A DNA stretch of 64,000 bases from Panaeolus papilionaceus (GCA_015501605.1 JADNRZ010000026.1:124001-188000), one strand, 5' to 3'. Shown: positions 48,165 through 60,360, numbered from the stretch's first letter. Notes: generated from the sequence alone by a model not told the origin. Made by a program: numbers and translations.

Positions 48165-48640
48165 GATATCGGTGAACCAGAGGAACGCGTTGTTCATTTG
48201 GCAAGCGAAATCCAAAAGGCGCAGAGAGCACGAAAACATGAAAGCAAAAAAGAGACAATCGTCATCACAATCGTGGCCCAATCGTTCATTTAACACCACT
48301 CCTTCAACACCTTCAACACCGTCTCTTCAAAAAGCCAAAGAAAAAACAATCCACCCATCGCTGTATCGACGTCAACCTCTGCTTCCCATCAATGCATATC
48401 TTCGTCTCCGACCCATCATTGTGCGGTTTAACAGAGAATATAATAGGCGGAATGTAAAAGTTCCAAAGACAGAGCCGATGACGCCAATTTGTTTGGATTC
48501 GGGTCAGACGACGTCTGTTGGAGGGGTTGGGTTAGCTGGGGTTTTGTTGGTGTTCTGGTTTTTGGGGGAGGGCGACGAACCTCGTTGGTATTCTGGGTTG
48601 GGTTGGGGTTGGGGGTGAGAGTTAAGCGCAAGATTTAAGG
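48165..48640 (-). pseudogene. broken inverted copy of the DUF262 gene 5' half
   Basis: On the minus strand this matches the DUF262 gene exons 2-3 and intron 3 (53.40-53.83 kb). PEYQRG is followed by an intron-like stretch, then the region equivalent to DVVWPESKQIGVIDSVF and DGKQRLTSI. Exon 1 is missing: the 5' leader (about 48641-48690, CTATCTGTCAACCTTNAATCT-type sequence shared with 52961-53005) is fused directly to the middle of exon 2. The Trp codon of VVWP is TGA here and a one-base deletion follows, so it cannot encode the protein. Orientation is opposite to the intact gene. Confidence 0.8.
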
Positions 48641-48649
48641 TTGACAGAT

Positions 48650-48692
48650 AGCCAGATAGCCAGATAGCCAGATAGATAGATAGATAGACAGA
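48650..48692 (+). repeat. GATAGCCA/GATA microsatellite
   Basis: Tandem GATAGCCA units followed by GATA units, an expansion of a single CTATCTGGCT segment seen upstream of the intact DUF262 gene. Confidence 0.75.
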
Positions 48693-49380
48693 GTTTTGAC
48701 AGAGGGAGTACGATGAGGTTGGGAGGCCCATTGCCCAATGGTTGGCCTATGTACACGTCCACACAGCCTGGCATCGCGTTACCACAAGCTTCTTGATCAT
48801 CTCCTGAATAGATGGAAACAGGATTGAACATCAACAACAAACCAACGCAACCCAAGATCATCACGATCCCCAATCTAATCCAAGATCACCTCAAGCACAC
48901 CACAAATCAAAATCAAACCTAACCAAAGAGCTAGTTAAGACAGATAACTACCGCAGGATGCACAATGGGCTGAATGACCACACTTGCTCGTTGTTGCATC
49001 CAATGCAGTGCACCGCTCTCAGCTCGCTCTTGTGGTACTTTTTGTCAAGTTCTGTGTCACGTTCTGGGGCAGAATGTACAAAGTGTGCAAGAAACAAAGA
49101 AGAAAAAAGCGAAAGCTCCGTATTGATACCAGTATGGATCTCGGATACCAGTGAACTTCGATGCATCTGGCCAAGGCAATCAATACGATTTCCGATAACG
49201 ATGCCTAAGGGCCGTGTTGAGTATAACAATAGCCGAGCGTTCCGGATCTAATGCGGCAAGTCAAATAAACCGATGAGATGAGGAAAAAGGATGGGAGGGG
49301 CACAAGGGTTAGGTATCATCTTGTGATGATGATGGCGGTTGGAGAGTTGGCATTGGTGGCAGTATGGGGAAGCACAGGCT

Positions 49381-49430
49381 GACGAATTGCACGTGAGCTG
49401 ACGCGTCGCGTCGCGTCAAATCAGGTTATG
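49381..49430 (-). repeat. CACGTG + ACGCGT(CGCG) box, copy 2
   Basis: GAATTGCACGTGAGCTG then ACGCGTCGCGTCGCGTCAAAT. The flanking AATTGCACGTG and GTCAAAT parts match the copies at 58.5 and 60.3 kb in reverse orientation. Confidence 0.7.
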
Positions 49431-49925
49431 TCCTCGCCATATCACAAACGCGGTAAAACTTATGTAGGATTGAATATTGTCACACTTGATGACTTGAAAA
49501 ACCACGACATAAACTCGACAAATCAAATGCCCCGTGTCCAATGCTTAAAACCAACGAAAAACAGATGAGCAATACCAGAAGAGAAAAAACAAGACAGAAC
49601 GAAATAATAAATAAATTACAAAAAACCGAGAAAGCGGAACACCACCCAACGTGAGTTCTGTCATTTAACACGCTCTGAAGAAGATGAATTCACCCAAATT
49701 CACCCAATCGAATCTCGACAACCCAAGCTGTCATCACTCAGGCTCGAGCTTGACTCCATCTCAGTTTACAACAACCAATATCAGTTGAAAGAAACGAAAC
49801 GAAACGCATCGAGATGAAAAAAACATAAAAGTCGAAGAAATAATACCATTACATATAATACACCCACCCCCTTCACCCTCTCTTCTCCTCTCCCTCCCCT
49901 CTCAAAAATAAAATAACTCTACCCC
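49431..49925. other. 3' flank of the MAD1 gene
   Basis: AT-rich sequence between the repeat box and the MAD1 stop codon, without frames of interest. CT-rich sequence next to the stop. Confidence 0.45.
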
Positions 49926-52560
49926 TCACCTCCCCCCCTCCCTCCTCCGCTTCTCCCAACACTCCAACGTCACACTCGCCATAAAGCCCGGTATACACTG
50001 CTCCTTGCCAATCCAATACTCCATCATCCCACCCACATCCTCCGGCCCGCCCTCCCCCTGCGCGATCAGCTGCATCGTGCGCAGGCCGTCGTCGTCTGTC
50101 GTCGCGCCTGTTGCATTTCTGTTAGTTGCATTCCATTTTCCAGGGAAAAAAGCAGAACAAAAAAAGAAAAAGAGAAGAGACCTACCAGCCGTCGCCGGCG
50201 CAGGCTGAAACACAAAACTCGCATACAGATCAAACACACTCGTCACCCTCACGCCCCCATTCGGATAAAACGCCAGCTTCACGCCCAGCACGCTCTCAAT
50301 CGCGTCTTTAAACTCTTTACTCTTGGATGCAAAGATCTCTTGAAGCCGCTGGAGCCGTTTTTCTTTTTGGGAGAGCTGGAGGCGGAGGGTGGAGAGGTCG
50401 GTGAGGAGGGAGGAGAAGGATTCGGGGGGGATGAGCGAGTTGGAATTGGGCGCGTTGGCATTGTCGTTGGCATTGGCCCCCTCATCATTCTGACTCTGAC
50501 TCTGGCTCTGATTTTGACTCAACATCCCCTCTTCAACATCCCTCAACCGCCCCCTCAACGCCTCATTCTCCCCCTTCAGCCTCTCAATGATCTCCTTGCG
50601 ACTCCTAAACCACTCTTCCTCTGGATTATCAGCCATTGATAGGATGCGCACCCCAGGCGGCACATGCCGGCCCCCTGCGACCTCGCCTTGCAGTTCGAAG
50701 AGGGTTTGTTCGGTTGTATCGAGGGTTTGGAGGGTTGATGAGAGCTCTGTAAAGAGGGTTTAGATTGATTAATAAAAATTGAAGAGCGTTGAAAAGGAAG
50801 GAAAAATACATACCATCTTTCAACCCATCCCTCTCCTCCTTCAAGTCCTCCAGCTCCTTCTCCAGCTCCTCTATTCTCTCCTTGTTTATCACCGGTTTCA
50901 CGTCTTCCTCCTCCTCCCCGGCTTTCCGCTGACCCAAAGCCTCCAGCTCAGACCGCAATTCTGCATTCAAATCTTTATACTCCTGCAGAATAGCCTCCAA
51001 CTCGTGGATCCTATCCAACCGCGACGCATCCACCAACGTGGCCGTTTCTGAGGTGGGTGATTGCATGGCTTGTTCAGCGTCGTAGCTTGCCTGTAAAAAG
51101 TCATTCAATCATTAGCATAGGTCCAATAAAGAAAAATGATATAAAAAAATTTTAAAAAAAGAAACAAGAAACACCCACCACCAAAGCCCTCATAAATCCC
51201 CCCTCCCTCTCCATAACCCCCAACGTCCTCCCCACCCTCTCCTTCTCCTCCTTAAGTCTCTCCGCTTCTCCCCTCAGCACCTTCACCTCTCTCCCCAGAT
51301 TCGCATTGACAGCCTTGACGTCCGCAAGGTCGGATTCACGGGATTTAAGTGTGGCGAGCGTCGTTCCGTGCGTGTCGAGGAGCTGGGCGTGTGCGAGACG
51401 AAGGGAGGAGAGGGTGAGTGTGAGTGGGATGGGGGTGGAGGAGTTAGGATCGTTCACATCCATATCCTCCGCACCACCCATACTCACATCCCCCCTCTCC
51501 CTCTCGCTCACTTTTAATCTCAACCTATCCCTCTCCCCCTCCAACTCCCCCACCCTCCTCCTCAACTCCTCCACGCCCCCCACCCTCCTCTCCAAATCCC
51601 GCTTCTCCTCCCTAACCACCTCCACGCTCTTCTCCCTCGCCCTCAGCGTCCTCAGCTCGCTATTCATCTTGCTATTGGCGCTCTCCAATTTCTTGAGGTA
51701 TTCGGTTTGCCGGAGGAGCTCGTCTCGCACGATATGCATGCTCTCCTCGTCCCGCTGCGCCCGGGTCTGCGCTTCGGTGGACCCTAACAGCTCGTCGTAG
51801 TCCTCCTGCAGAGCCTGCAGTGCGCTATCGCGACTCGCAGCGAGGGATTGGGATTCTGCCAATTCCGATTGAAGGAGGCTGTTCTGGTGCGTTAGCGTGG
51901 ACAGTTGCGACTTCAGCGCTGCGATCGTCTGTGACGAGGAGCGGGAGAGGGCAGAGTGCGTGTCTTGGAGATCTGCGAGTTCGTCCCGCACGGATGAGAG
52001 GGAGGTGCGGAGGGTGCGGATTTCGGAGGTGTGTTTACGCTGGTTGTAGAATTATCGTCATCAGCATTTGCGTTCTCTCAATATATTAAGAATAAAATAA
52101 CGAGTAGACACTAACCTTATCCTCCTCCCTCCCCTCCCTCTCCTCCTCCATCCCCGTCCTCGCCTCCTGCTCTCTATCCGCGAAATAGGCCCTATCTCGC
52201 TCAAGTCGCTCCACCAGCAGCTCTTTCTCTCTTAGCTTCGTCTCTAGGTCCACCTTGGCGGTTTGTGAGGCGAGGAGCTGACGTTCTAGCGAGGAGTGCG
52301 AGAGAGAAGACGTGAAGAGTTGGGTGCGGTGTGCGCGTTTGGAGGTGGAGAGTTGGGGGTCTGGGGTGATGATAATTAATCAATGTAAAGTGAGAGTTGA
52401 GGAGAATGAGAATGAGAATGCGATGAGTTAGGGTTGAGGTAATGAGGGAGAGAGGGGGAGACAAACCTCGTTCCAGTTCAGCAGCGAGTGAGTCCCTCTT
52501 CGTTGCTGTTGAGGACCGTAAAGGTGGGGGTTTGTTTAGTGGAGTCTTGAATTGATCCAT
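49926..52560 (-). CDS. MAD1: spindle assembly checkpoint protein MAD1
   Basis: Six exons (52467-52560, 52116-52360, 51179-52039, 50814-51090, 50186-50746, 49926-50107) encode 739 residues. Almost all of residues 35-630 is charged heptad-rich coiled coil (for example RELEKELEDLKEERDGLK-type stretches). The C-terminal domain carries the Mad1 hallmarks: KRLQRLQEIFASKSKEFKDA (RLQRLQ about 623-628, equivalent to the Bub1-binding RLK motif), SVLGVKLAFYPNGGVRVTSVFD (about 645-666) and a final CIPGFMASVTLECWEKR helix-strand unit. In yeast and animals MAD1 recruits MAD2 to unattached kinetochores and nuclear pores. Length agrees with family members of about 700-750. A Ser/Gln/Asn/Ala low-complexity insertion (about 570-595) precedes the C-terminal domain. 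It is transcribed divergently from the DUF262 gene with 490 bp between start codons. The exon 3 donor could shift by one codon. Confidence 0.92.
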
Positions 52561-53050
52561 GATGCCCTTGTCGTTGAGGTGAGTTGGGTTTCGTCAGTCT
52601 TTGCCGGTGTATCTTTAAAGATGGGTATTATGCGTTATGAGGGGTCGACTAGAGCCAGAACCAGAGAACACTGCAGACAGACAGACGAAGAGAAAGGATG
52701 GACCAGACGAGTGAGAGAAAGTGAAAGGGCCTTTCATTGAATCATGCTCGACACGTGATGGTGCTTGAACATTTATTACAAAACCTAACTGATCAACGAA
52801 CCAAGTAAACGAATGAATGAATTGAATTCTTTCTTTCTTTCTTTATCCCGCCTTCCATCATCCTTGATGTTGACTTTCAGCGTCTCTTACTTAGCTTAGC
52901 TTAACTTGTTCTCATCTCATCTTATACCACCCATCTTACTCTCTCTCTCTGCCAAAACTCCGTCTATCTGGCTCTGTCAACCTTGAATCTACGCTCAACT
53001 CTCACCCCAACCCAACCCCAACCACCTTTCTCTCATCCCCAACCCCACCC
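52561..53050. promoter_or_regulatory. divergent MAD1/DUF262 promoter region
   Basis: 490 bp between the two start codons. Contains a TTCT microsatellite (about 52830-52850) and CT-rich leader sequence just before the DUF262 start (about 52920-53050). The right part (52961-53005) is duplicated, inverted, upstream of the pseudogene at 48.6 kb. Confidence 0.55.
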
Positions 53051-56000
53051 ATGGAAGACTCCAACTACTCCTCCGAACTCACCTCAATCGACTCATCTTC
53101 CGAATCCGAACACGAATCCCCCAAAACCGCATTCAAACCCTCCACCTCCACCGCAAAAGGCGCCAACGCGAATTCAAACGCAAAGGCCGGGTCTAAAAAA
53201 GCCAAAGCGAAGCCTAAAAACGCCAATGCCAATACGGGTGGGTATAGAATAAGAAATGCCCTCAAGGTGCCGCGTGCGACGACGTATACGGCGCAGGCTT
53301 TGTATGGTGCGTTTGAGTTTTGGTGTTGTGGTCTTTGTTGAGGCTAATGCTATGATGGTGTTGTTGTGCAGACCAGATATCCTCCTCTGATATCATTCTA
53401 GACCCAGAATACCAACGAGGTGCGTCTCTCCCTCCCCACAAACCCAACCAACATAAACGCTAACCCAACCCCACAGACGTCGTATGGCCCGAATCCAAAC
53501 AAATCGGCGTCATCGACTCCGTATTTCGGAACTTCTACATCCCGCCCATAATATTCGCGGTTAAAACGCACAACGATGGGTCGGAGACGAAGATATGCAT
53601 TGATGGGAAGCAGCGGTTGACGTCGATACATCGGTGGGTGGTGTTCTTTGGGTTTTTGTTGCGTTTTTTGTGGGGGTGGTGTTGTTGAGTTTTGTGTTGG
53701 TGGAGTGCAGAAGGTTGAACTTGTACTGACGATTCTGTTTCTTTTTGCTTTCATGTTTTCGCCTTCTCTGCGCCTTTGAAATTTTGTTCGCCGACTTTAA
53801 CGACCCCATCCGCTGGTCCATCGATATCGATAACCCAACCACCTGAACCAACCCATGTAACACCCTGGACCCTTTCTGGATTATATAAATGAATTCTGAT
53901 ACCCCGTCCAACCACAATTCTGGATCCGTATCGGCACGTCATGGGCAATGGGCATCTTTCCATTTCAATTGAACTCAAACCGCGTTGAAATCGAATTGAA
54001 TCAATACTCGTGCTCCACACAGGTTTATGGACGGTCGGGTACGCCTCTTTTTAAAATTCACTGAATGCATAACTGAGCGACTAAATCACATAGATACCCC
54101 GTGAGCTCCTCCCGCCTCGTTATTAACATCCCAAACTCACACTCACCTCAACGTCGATCACAGACAAAGACGCGTACGTCCCCTCCCTCCCCCTCCCTCC
54201 CCCTCTACTCACTCACCCACCCCCCGCACAGACACACCGGCGAAAAGCTCTACTTCAAACACATCTCCGGGCCCTCTACCTCCGGGACAGGCAAAAAACA
54301 GATCCAGCTCTTGCCTGAAAAGTATAAAAGGCTGTTTTCGAATAAACAGATTGTGTGTGTGGAGTATCAGGATATTACGGATGCGGATGAGAGGGAGGTG
54401 TTTCAGGTGGGTGTTTGGGTTTTTTTTTGGTTTTGAGAGTTTTTTGGTTGGGTTTTGGTTTTGGTTTTGCGATTCTTTTGAATTTTTTGGGTTTGCATTT
54501 CTTCCCGTTTGCTGCCCCGACACCAAGGAACAGTACGACGACGACGACGACCTGGCCTTGTATCAGACGCGTTACAGCCATGATCCCGTCGAGTGCTCTG
54601 ATGCATCCTCAGCCAGGTTATGAAGTCGTTGTCCGACTCGCTGAAGACTGCTGAATTTCTCTTTCTCTTTTTTTATGTATTTTATTTTATTTTATTTTTC
54701 TCGTTCTTATTTCCCCATCTTTTTTCGCTCTCTCGTTTTTTCATTTGTTGTTCGCGGCTGGACCACGCGCTCAGCACTGGGACAACATGCATCTTAGCAC
54801 CACGAGCACAACCTGCACGCTACGCACCACGAGAACGACCGCGAAGGTGCATGCATACGTCTACAGTGCCGAGACCAAGCGTTTTTTCTTGGGCTTGAAC
54901 GCCAGTCGACGCTACTTAAAAATCTGATTTTGTCGTTCTCTAATTTGTGTTGGCGGTGTGGTGTGGTGTCACCCTTGAAATGAAATGAGATGCCATGGGG
55001 CGACACGAGAACACTACGCGGGGTTTTCATGGACATCGCACAGATGAGGTGTCTTAGCTTAACTCTGTGATGCCCAATGCGATGCGACTCGAGTCTGGTC
55101 TTGTCCTACTGACGAGATTTCGCCAGTGTTCTCTGATTCATTTTGGCTTCTGGGTGTTGTTGGTCGCCCCTTCTCTTTCTCTTTCCTTTTCCTTTTTTTT
55201 CGCCCACTTTCTCTTTTCTCTCTTCTCTACCTTTGAAGCCTCATGGAGACGCCACAATAAGGAGTCACACGAGAACGCGATATCAGCCTGTATGGACATG
55301 CACGAGGACCTGTCGGCGATTGTACTTTGCTCGTGAACTCTGACTGTCCTTTATGTTTTGACATTCATGTTCTCTGACTTGACTTCTGGGTGTTGTCGTT
55401 CTCCTTGTCTTACCCCGCACTCTTTTCCCTCTTCGTCTCTTCCTTTTCTTTATTTTTCCTCGTCTTGTTCCGTAATTTTTAAGACGACCGGGGGGCATCA
55501 CGAGAACGCAACACGGCGTGTATTCGGACGTGTAACAGACGAATTGGGTTTTTGAATAGCCCGCATGAGTTTGTTGCTGTCCTTGCGTTGCATGCTGCCA
55601 TTGCTGCGTTCTCTGATTTTGGCTTTCCAGTATCGTCTTTCTCCTGACCTTCACTTCCTCCTTGTCTTCTTTGTCCTCTTCTCTTGCCCTGCACCTGAAA
55701 TGCTGGCAAATAACGAGACGCAACACGAAAGCGACCCAGGTTCCGGCCATCTATGGATAAGTGATGAAGTGGAGAGCTAAATTGTAGCCTCGTCTTCTCA
55801 TTTGTCTTCCTGGATTTATATTTGGAGAGCTTTCTGATTTTGTGCTCTCGTTGTTCGTGGCCTTTCCCTTATTAATTGAGTGGTGTTCTGTTTTTTTTTT
55901 TTTCCGTTTTGCTTTGCTCTTCTTTACTTTTTTATTGTCAGTGTGCGATGAGATGGGAAGCACTACGAGGACGAGGCCTGCATGAAATCAACAGGTGGGA

Positions 56001-58139
56001 CATGAGCGACTTTGCTGTACACCTTGAGCTGGTCGTTCTTCCCGTTTGTTCCTTCTCTGCTCAGTATCGTTCTCTGATTTTAGCTTCTCAGTATCAGTCA
56101 TGCCTCTCTTTTTCTTTTCTTTTTCTTTTCCGCTCGTATTCTTCCTTCCTTTCCTCCGATCTTCTCGTTTCCTCGCACTTATCTTCACATGCTAACTCAC
56201 CTTTTCTCTCTAGCGTGTCCAACTAGGAATGGCTCTCACACCCGCAGGTCAGCTCTTCCCCCTCATCCATTCTCATCATCATTCTCATCTCACACTGACC
56301 CAACCCTCTCCCCACACAGAAAAACTCCAAGTCATCTCCTCCCCCCGCGCAGCCTTCATCCGCACCCTCGTCACCCACCACCTAAAGGAAGACGGGCCCC
56401 TCGGCGGCTCCGCGCTCGAATGGGACACCACGCGCGGGTCCGACTTCCGGTGCCTCGGCCAAGCCATCTACTACATGGAAAAGCTCTCTCTGTGCTCCCC
56501 GACGAGCGCAGCGGGCAACGCACCGCCCAAGGCGGCTGGGATCACGCAGCTGGAGAAATGGCTGAATCTGGAGGGCGATTTTGAGGGGGAGTTTAAGAGG
56601 GAGGTGAGGAGGGCTTTTAGGGTGTTTAGGAGGCTGGTGGTGGGGGGGTGGTTGAGGGGGACGGGGAATGTGAGGATTGGAAGGGCGAATGCGAGTCATG
56701 GGAATGGGAATGGGAATGGGGGAGGGGATGCGCCGGTGAAGGTGTCGCCGATTGAGTTTCAGATGATGGCTGTGATGATTTTTGCGTGGATGGAGAGGGA
56801 GAGGAGGAGGGAGAAGGGGGGAGGGGGGTCTGCGAAACCCAAGCCTAATGCCAAAGGCAATGCTGGTGATATGGACGTCGACGAGTCGTCGGATGACGAC
56901 GATGATATGGATGATGATGATGAGGAAGGAGCGAGCGACGATGGGGTGGATAAAGATGCGCTGGCCAAGGCGATCCAGGATATGCGGAATGATGTGCGTG
57001 GGGCACATGTGGATATTAGGATGAATAATAGAGTGGGGAATCATATGTTGGAGTTTGTGAAGAAGGTGATGGATGGGAAACTTAATAAAGAAGGGGAGGA
57101 TGCGGATGTGGATATGGAAGATGAGTCAGGGGGAGGGGTGGTTGGGGAGAAGAGGAAGCGCGTGTCGAGTAAGGGCTCGACGGCGACGACGAAGGCTCCG
57201 CCGAAGAAGAAGGGCAAGGCGAAGAAGGATAGTTCAGATGATGATGATGAGGTGGATGAGTTGGAGAGTGAGGAGGAGGGCGAGGTCAGTACTGGCCCCA
57301 AACGCAAGTCAACCACCACCACCACTACGATCACAGCAGCAGCAGCAGCAGCAACACAAGCTGCGAAAACGGGACGGAAGACGATGAACTCGGTATCGAG
57401 CGCATTGTTCACTGATAACCTCCCCCCTGGGAGTTTACCCAGTTTTTCGAAGAAGAAAGCGATACCGCTCCCCTTGCCTGGGGCGTCGCAAACACTCAAG
57501 GCTGCTCCGTTGGCAGCAGCTAAACCTCCCTTGCCTACTGCTGCAAGTTCGGATAGGTTGGCTGGTTTAAGAGCCGTGAAGGAGGTGACGTCGCAGAGTG
57601 GGGCAGCGGTGCAGGTGAAATCGGTGCCTTTGGCACCACGCGTATCCTTGTTGCTGTCTACGACGAATTTGCAAGGTGCAGATGGACAGAGATCGGCTAT
57701 GCCTGCTTCGGCACCGCCAGCACCAGCTGCTCCTGCTGCGCTCCCTTCACCTACGTCAGCTGCACCGGTTAACCAGCATCGCCGAACATCATCATTGACG
57801 ACTAACAACACCTCGAAAGATCTGGGCTTGATGGCCTTTGCACTGGGTGGGACGGCACCAGCGACACTACCACCTCCGCCCCCGATGAGCTCGAGCAGTG
57901 TGGGCAGCACCGAGTTCCGGGATAGTAGGACGAGGGCGGAGAGGATGTCGGTGCCTGAGATGTCGAATCCTGCGCATCGTGAGAGGGAACGAGAGCGGGA
58001 ACGAGAAAGGGAAAGAGAGCGGGAAAGGGAGTATGAGAGGACGAGGAGGGAGAGTGGGAGGCCGAGGGATAGGGATAGGGATTACGATAGGGATTATGAT
58101 AGGGATAGGAGGAGGGGGAGTTATCCGTATAATCGGTGA
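53051..58139 (+). CDS. DUF262 (GmrSD N-terminal-like) protein with acidic and RE/RD-rich tail
   Basis: Nine exons (53051-53306, 53372-53419, 53477-53633, 54023-54038, 54094-54100, 54164-54173, 54232-54406, 56214-56247, 56320-58139) give 840 residues. After a Ser/Lys-rich N-terminus comes a DUF262/ParB-related nuclease-like fold: DPEYQRDVVWPESKQ (96-110), SVFRNFYIPPIIFAV, IDGKQRLTSIHRFMDG (143-158, with the DGKQR signature), LPEKYKRLF, VCVEYQDITDADEREVFQRVQLGMALTPAEKLQ. In bacteria this domain occurs in GmrSD modification-dependent nucleases; the family is common in mushrooms with unknown role. The C-terminal 400 residues are disordered: Asp runs (about 418-440), Ala/Pro stretches and an Arg-Glu then Arg-Asp repeat (about 787-835) like those of RNA-processing factors. 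Exons of 16, 7 and 10 nt are supported by IPHKDAHTGEKLY. Intron 7 is 1807 nt and filled with the local repeat. Confidence 0.9.
54640..56160 (+). repeat. repeat array inside intron 7 of the DUF262 gene
   Basis: The marker GTTCTCTGATTTTGGCTT or variants recurs at about 54935, 55129, 55369, 55608, 55829 and 56069, a spacing of 194-240 nt. Each unit also has CACGAGAACGC-ACACGG-type sequence and a pyrimidine-rich half. Same family as the left array but opposite orientation, so in gene orientation both read the same way. The intron keeps a GTGGGT donor at 54407 and a CTCTCTAG acceptor ending at 56213. Confidence 0.8.
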
Positions 58140-58470
58140 TGTGTTTTGAGAGTTTTCTGGACTGCGCTGTCGAAGCTGTACATATTTTGCAATTGGCGTG
58201 TTTTCGTTTTATGGGTTATAATTTATTATTTTGTTTCTGCCTTGCGTCTTTTTTTCTCTGCTTTTCAAGGCTTATCTTTTTTCGTTTGTTTCTATTATTT
58301 GACGCGGTGTTATGCAACTTTGAACAGTGGTTCTGAGTCAGAGTCTTCATCTTGTCTCCTTCCTTAAGTCTCGAAATATTCCAATATGCAACCTCAAGTT
58401 CTAAAACCTCTTTACTATGAGGCAAGAGAGGGTGTTTACGGAGTCTGGACACGGCAGTTGGCTTCAACTT
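58140..58470. other. 3' UTR region of the DUF262 gene
   Basis: T-rich, typical fungal 3' flank, up to the repeat box at 58.47 kb. No gene. Confidence 0.5.
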
Positions 58471-58520
58471 GACCTGATTTGATGTGACGCGACGCGTTTG
58501 TTCACGTGCAATTCGTCACA
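58471..58520 (+). repeat. ACGCGT + CACGTG box, copy 3
   Basis: GACCTGATTTGATGTGACGCGACGCGT followed by TTGTTCACGTGCAATTCGTCAC. Plus orientation. The roughly 350 bp downstream are similar to the sequence following copy 5. Confidence 0.7.
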
Positions 58521-59600
58521 TCACACTGCGATGTTTTGCGTGAGGCGAGTCTTCTGCAATAACCATCATGACCATAATCGCTGAAGCTCTCTCTAGGATT
58601 TTCGTTCGTATGATAACACCTCATCCGAGTCTATTTTTACTAGGATTCTACGCTGCAGCTGATATCATGATCCTGATATCTCGATTGTGGCGTTGGCTTT
58701 CTTAGTCTCAACATCGATCTTGACTCTTTTTGACGACGACTGGGAAGCGTACGAGAACGCAAAGCGGGGCATGTTTACTTGGACATACGTGGACGCGTTA
58801 GCGATGGATACGACACGGCTTGAGCAACCCATGATGTCATAGGCCCCTGGCTTGTGTTCTCTGATTTGCCTTCTGTGTTGTTTTTCGCTTTTTCAGTTCT
58901 ATCTCATTTTCTTGTCATCTTCGTTCCCCGTTTTTGTTTCACCGTCGTTTCCGACACCGTTATCAGCCCAAAAAGAACGCGATTCGGCGGTATCTGTTCA
59001 TAGCATGCAAATAAGCAACAGCTTCATTGATCTGTCTAGCTGGCATGACTTTGTCATTGTACGCTATGTTACGTGTATACGTGACCCAACTTGCGTTCTT
59101 CGATTGATTGTGGTTTTCGGGCGTATCGTGACACCGTCATTTTTCTTCCTTTGTCTTTTCGATTTTTATCTCTTATCTTTTTACTTTCTTTCCCTATTGG
59201 AGACGATCAAGGAGCATACAAGAACGCAATGTTCGATGTGCTCGGATAGGTGATAGACGGGTTGGCTTTGTGTATAGCTGGCTTGTGTCTGTTACTGTCC
59301 TATCCATCGGCGATGAGTCGCGTTCTCTGATTTGTCTTTCGTGACCGCTCCCAGCCTCTTTTTTCAAAATTTTCGTGTTTTGGAGATGATCAAGAAGCAT
59401 CACGATAACGCGACACGGGATATAATCGGACATCGGATTAAGGAGGCATACGAGAACTCTATTTGGCGTCTGCTTCAAGCTTGCGTCTGGAATAGGCAAT
59501 GGGGCTTTATATGTCATTATCTTGAGCCTGTTGTTTCGTTTGTTCATTTCTGTCTTCGTTGAGCGCTATGTTCTCTTTCCCAGTTTTTTGTTGTCATTTT
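58521..59600 (+). repeat. right array, first block
   Basis: Leader segment (58521-58740) homologous to 62571-63050, then repeat units marked by GTTCTCTGATTTG at about 58855 and 59320 and by CACGAGAACG-like segments at about 58750, 59215 and 59400. No gene. Frames here are repeat artefacts, although 58.61-58.72 and 62.90-63.02 kb share a short hydrophobic reading frame. Confidence 0.7.
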
Positions 59601-60310
59601 ACCCCTCCCTTTCTGCTTTTGTAGTTAGCTCATTTGGTAGTGCGCTAGTTACATTCTAAAGTGGACAGCTTTCGACTCCGTAGATTGCATGTTTGAGCCT
59701 TGTCTTCGTTTCATTCCGACTTATCAGCATTACCAGCCGTCGTCTGATTCAGTTTCTCCGTCTTTCTTCATCTCACAGTGGTATTGCGTAGTCGCGGTTG
59801 TTGGCTTTCGATCCAGTCGCCACCGTCGGGAACGTCTGCTTTTGTCTCATTCAGCTCCAGTCATCTCTTAATATTTTTTCTCAGTCGTGCCAATTGCCAT
59901 GACCATGCTCGCCCTTCTGATCATCCGATAACTTGAATCCATTACCTCTGGATGGTCGTAGTAATTTCCGCTTTCATATGCTCCCAGCCTTGCTGCATTA
60001 AAGTTGGCGTTCCTTCGATTCTGCCGTATGGACTACATATAACTAACGCGGGTTTACTTTTTCCCGTGTCTGTTTGAGTCATTAGCCACAGCATACACTG
60101 TACCCATATACTCTTATTCGACGCCATGGGCGCCTATGAGACTGCTACCCCTGTCTGCCACCCATCAGTAAACGGTATCTAGCGGAGTTCTGTAGAGTTT
60201 ATACTTCGCTTAATACTGAAATATTGAGGCACCCATGTATTTCGACTCCCAAGCGTAAGCGGCGTCTAAGTCGAAAGGCATTTTCAGATTACAATCCAAT
60301 TCCATTCAAT
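59601..60310. other. spacer with a tRNA-like fragment
   Basis: Non-coding. TTAGCTCATTTGGTAGTGCGCTAG at about 59626-59650 resembles a tRNA 5' half with an A-box, but the 3' half does not fold. Confidence 0.35.
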
Positions 60311-60360
60311 TTGATTTCAATTTGACGCGACGCGACGCGTTCTCTTTGTTCACGTGCAGG
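60311..60360 (+). repeat. ACGCGT + CACGTG box, copy 4
   Basis: GATTTCAATTTGACGCGACGCGACGCGT, then TTGTTCACGTGCAGG. It has one more CGACG unit than copies 3 and 5. Confidence 0.7.

Noticed and set aside
48118..48618. Plus-strand 166-codon frame as a gene
   Set aside because: It is the antisense of the DUF262 pseudogene; the same antisense frame appears opposite the intact gene at 53398-53754.
57041..57910. Minus-strand 289-codon frame opposite the DUF262 gene
   Set aside because: Shadow of the biased codon use of the Ala/Pro/Asp-rich sense exon; no motif and no splice support.
59626..59705. tRNA-like sequence (A-box TTAGCTCATTTGGTAG, possible TTCTAA anticodon loop)
   Set aside because: The anticodon stem does not close, the B-box region (GTTTGAGCC) is degenerate and no acceptor pairing is found; at best a tRNA relic or SINE head.
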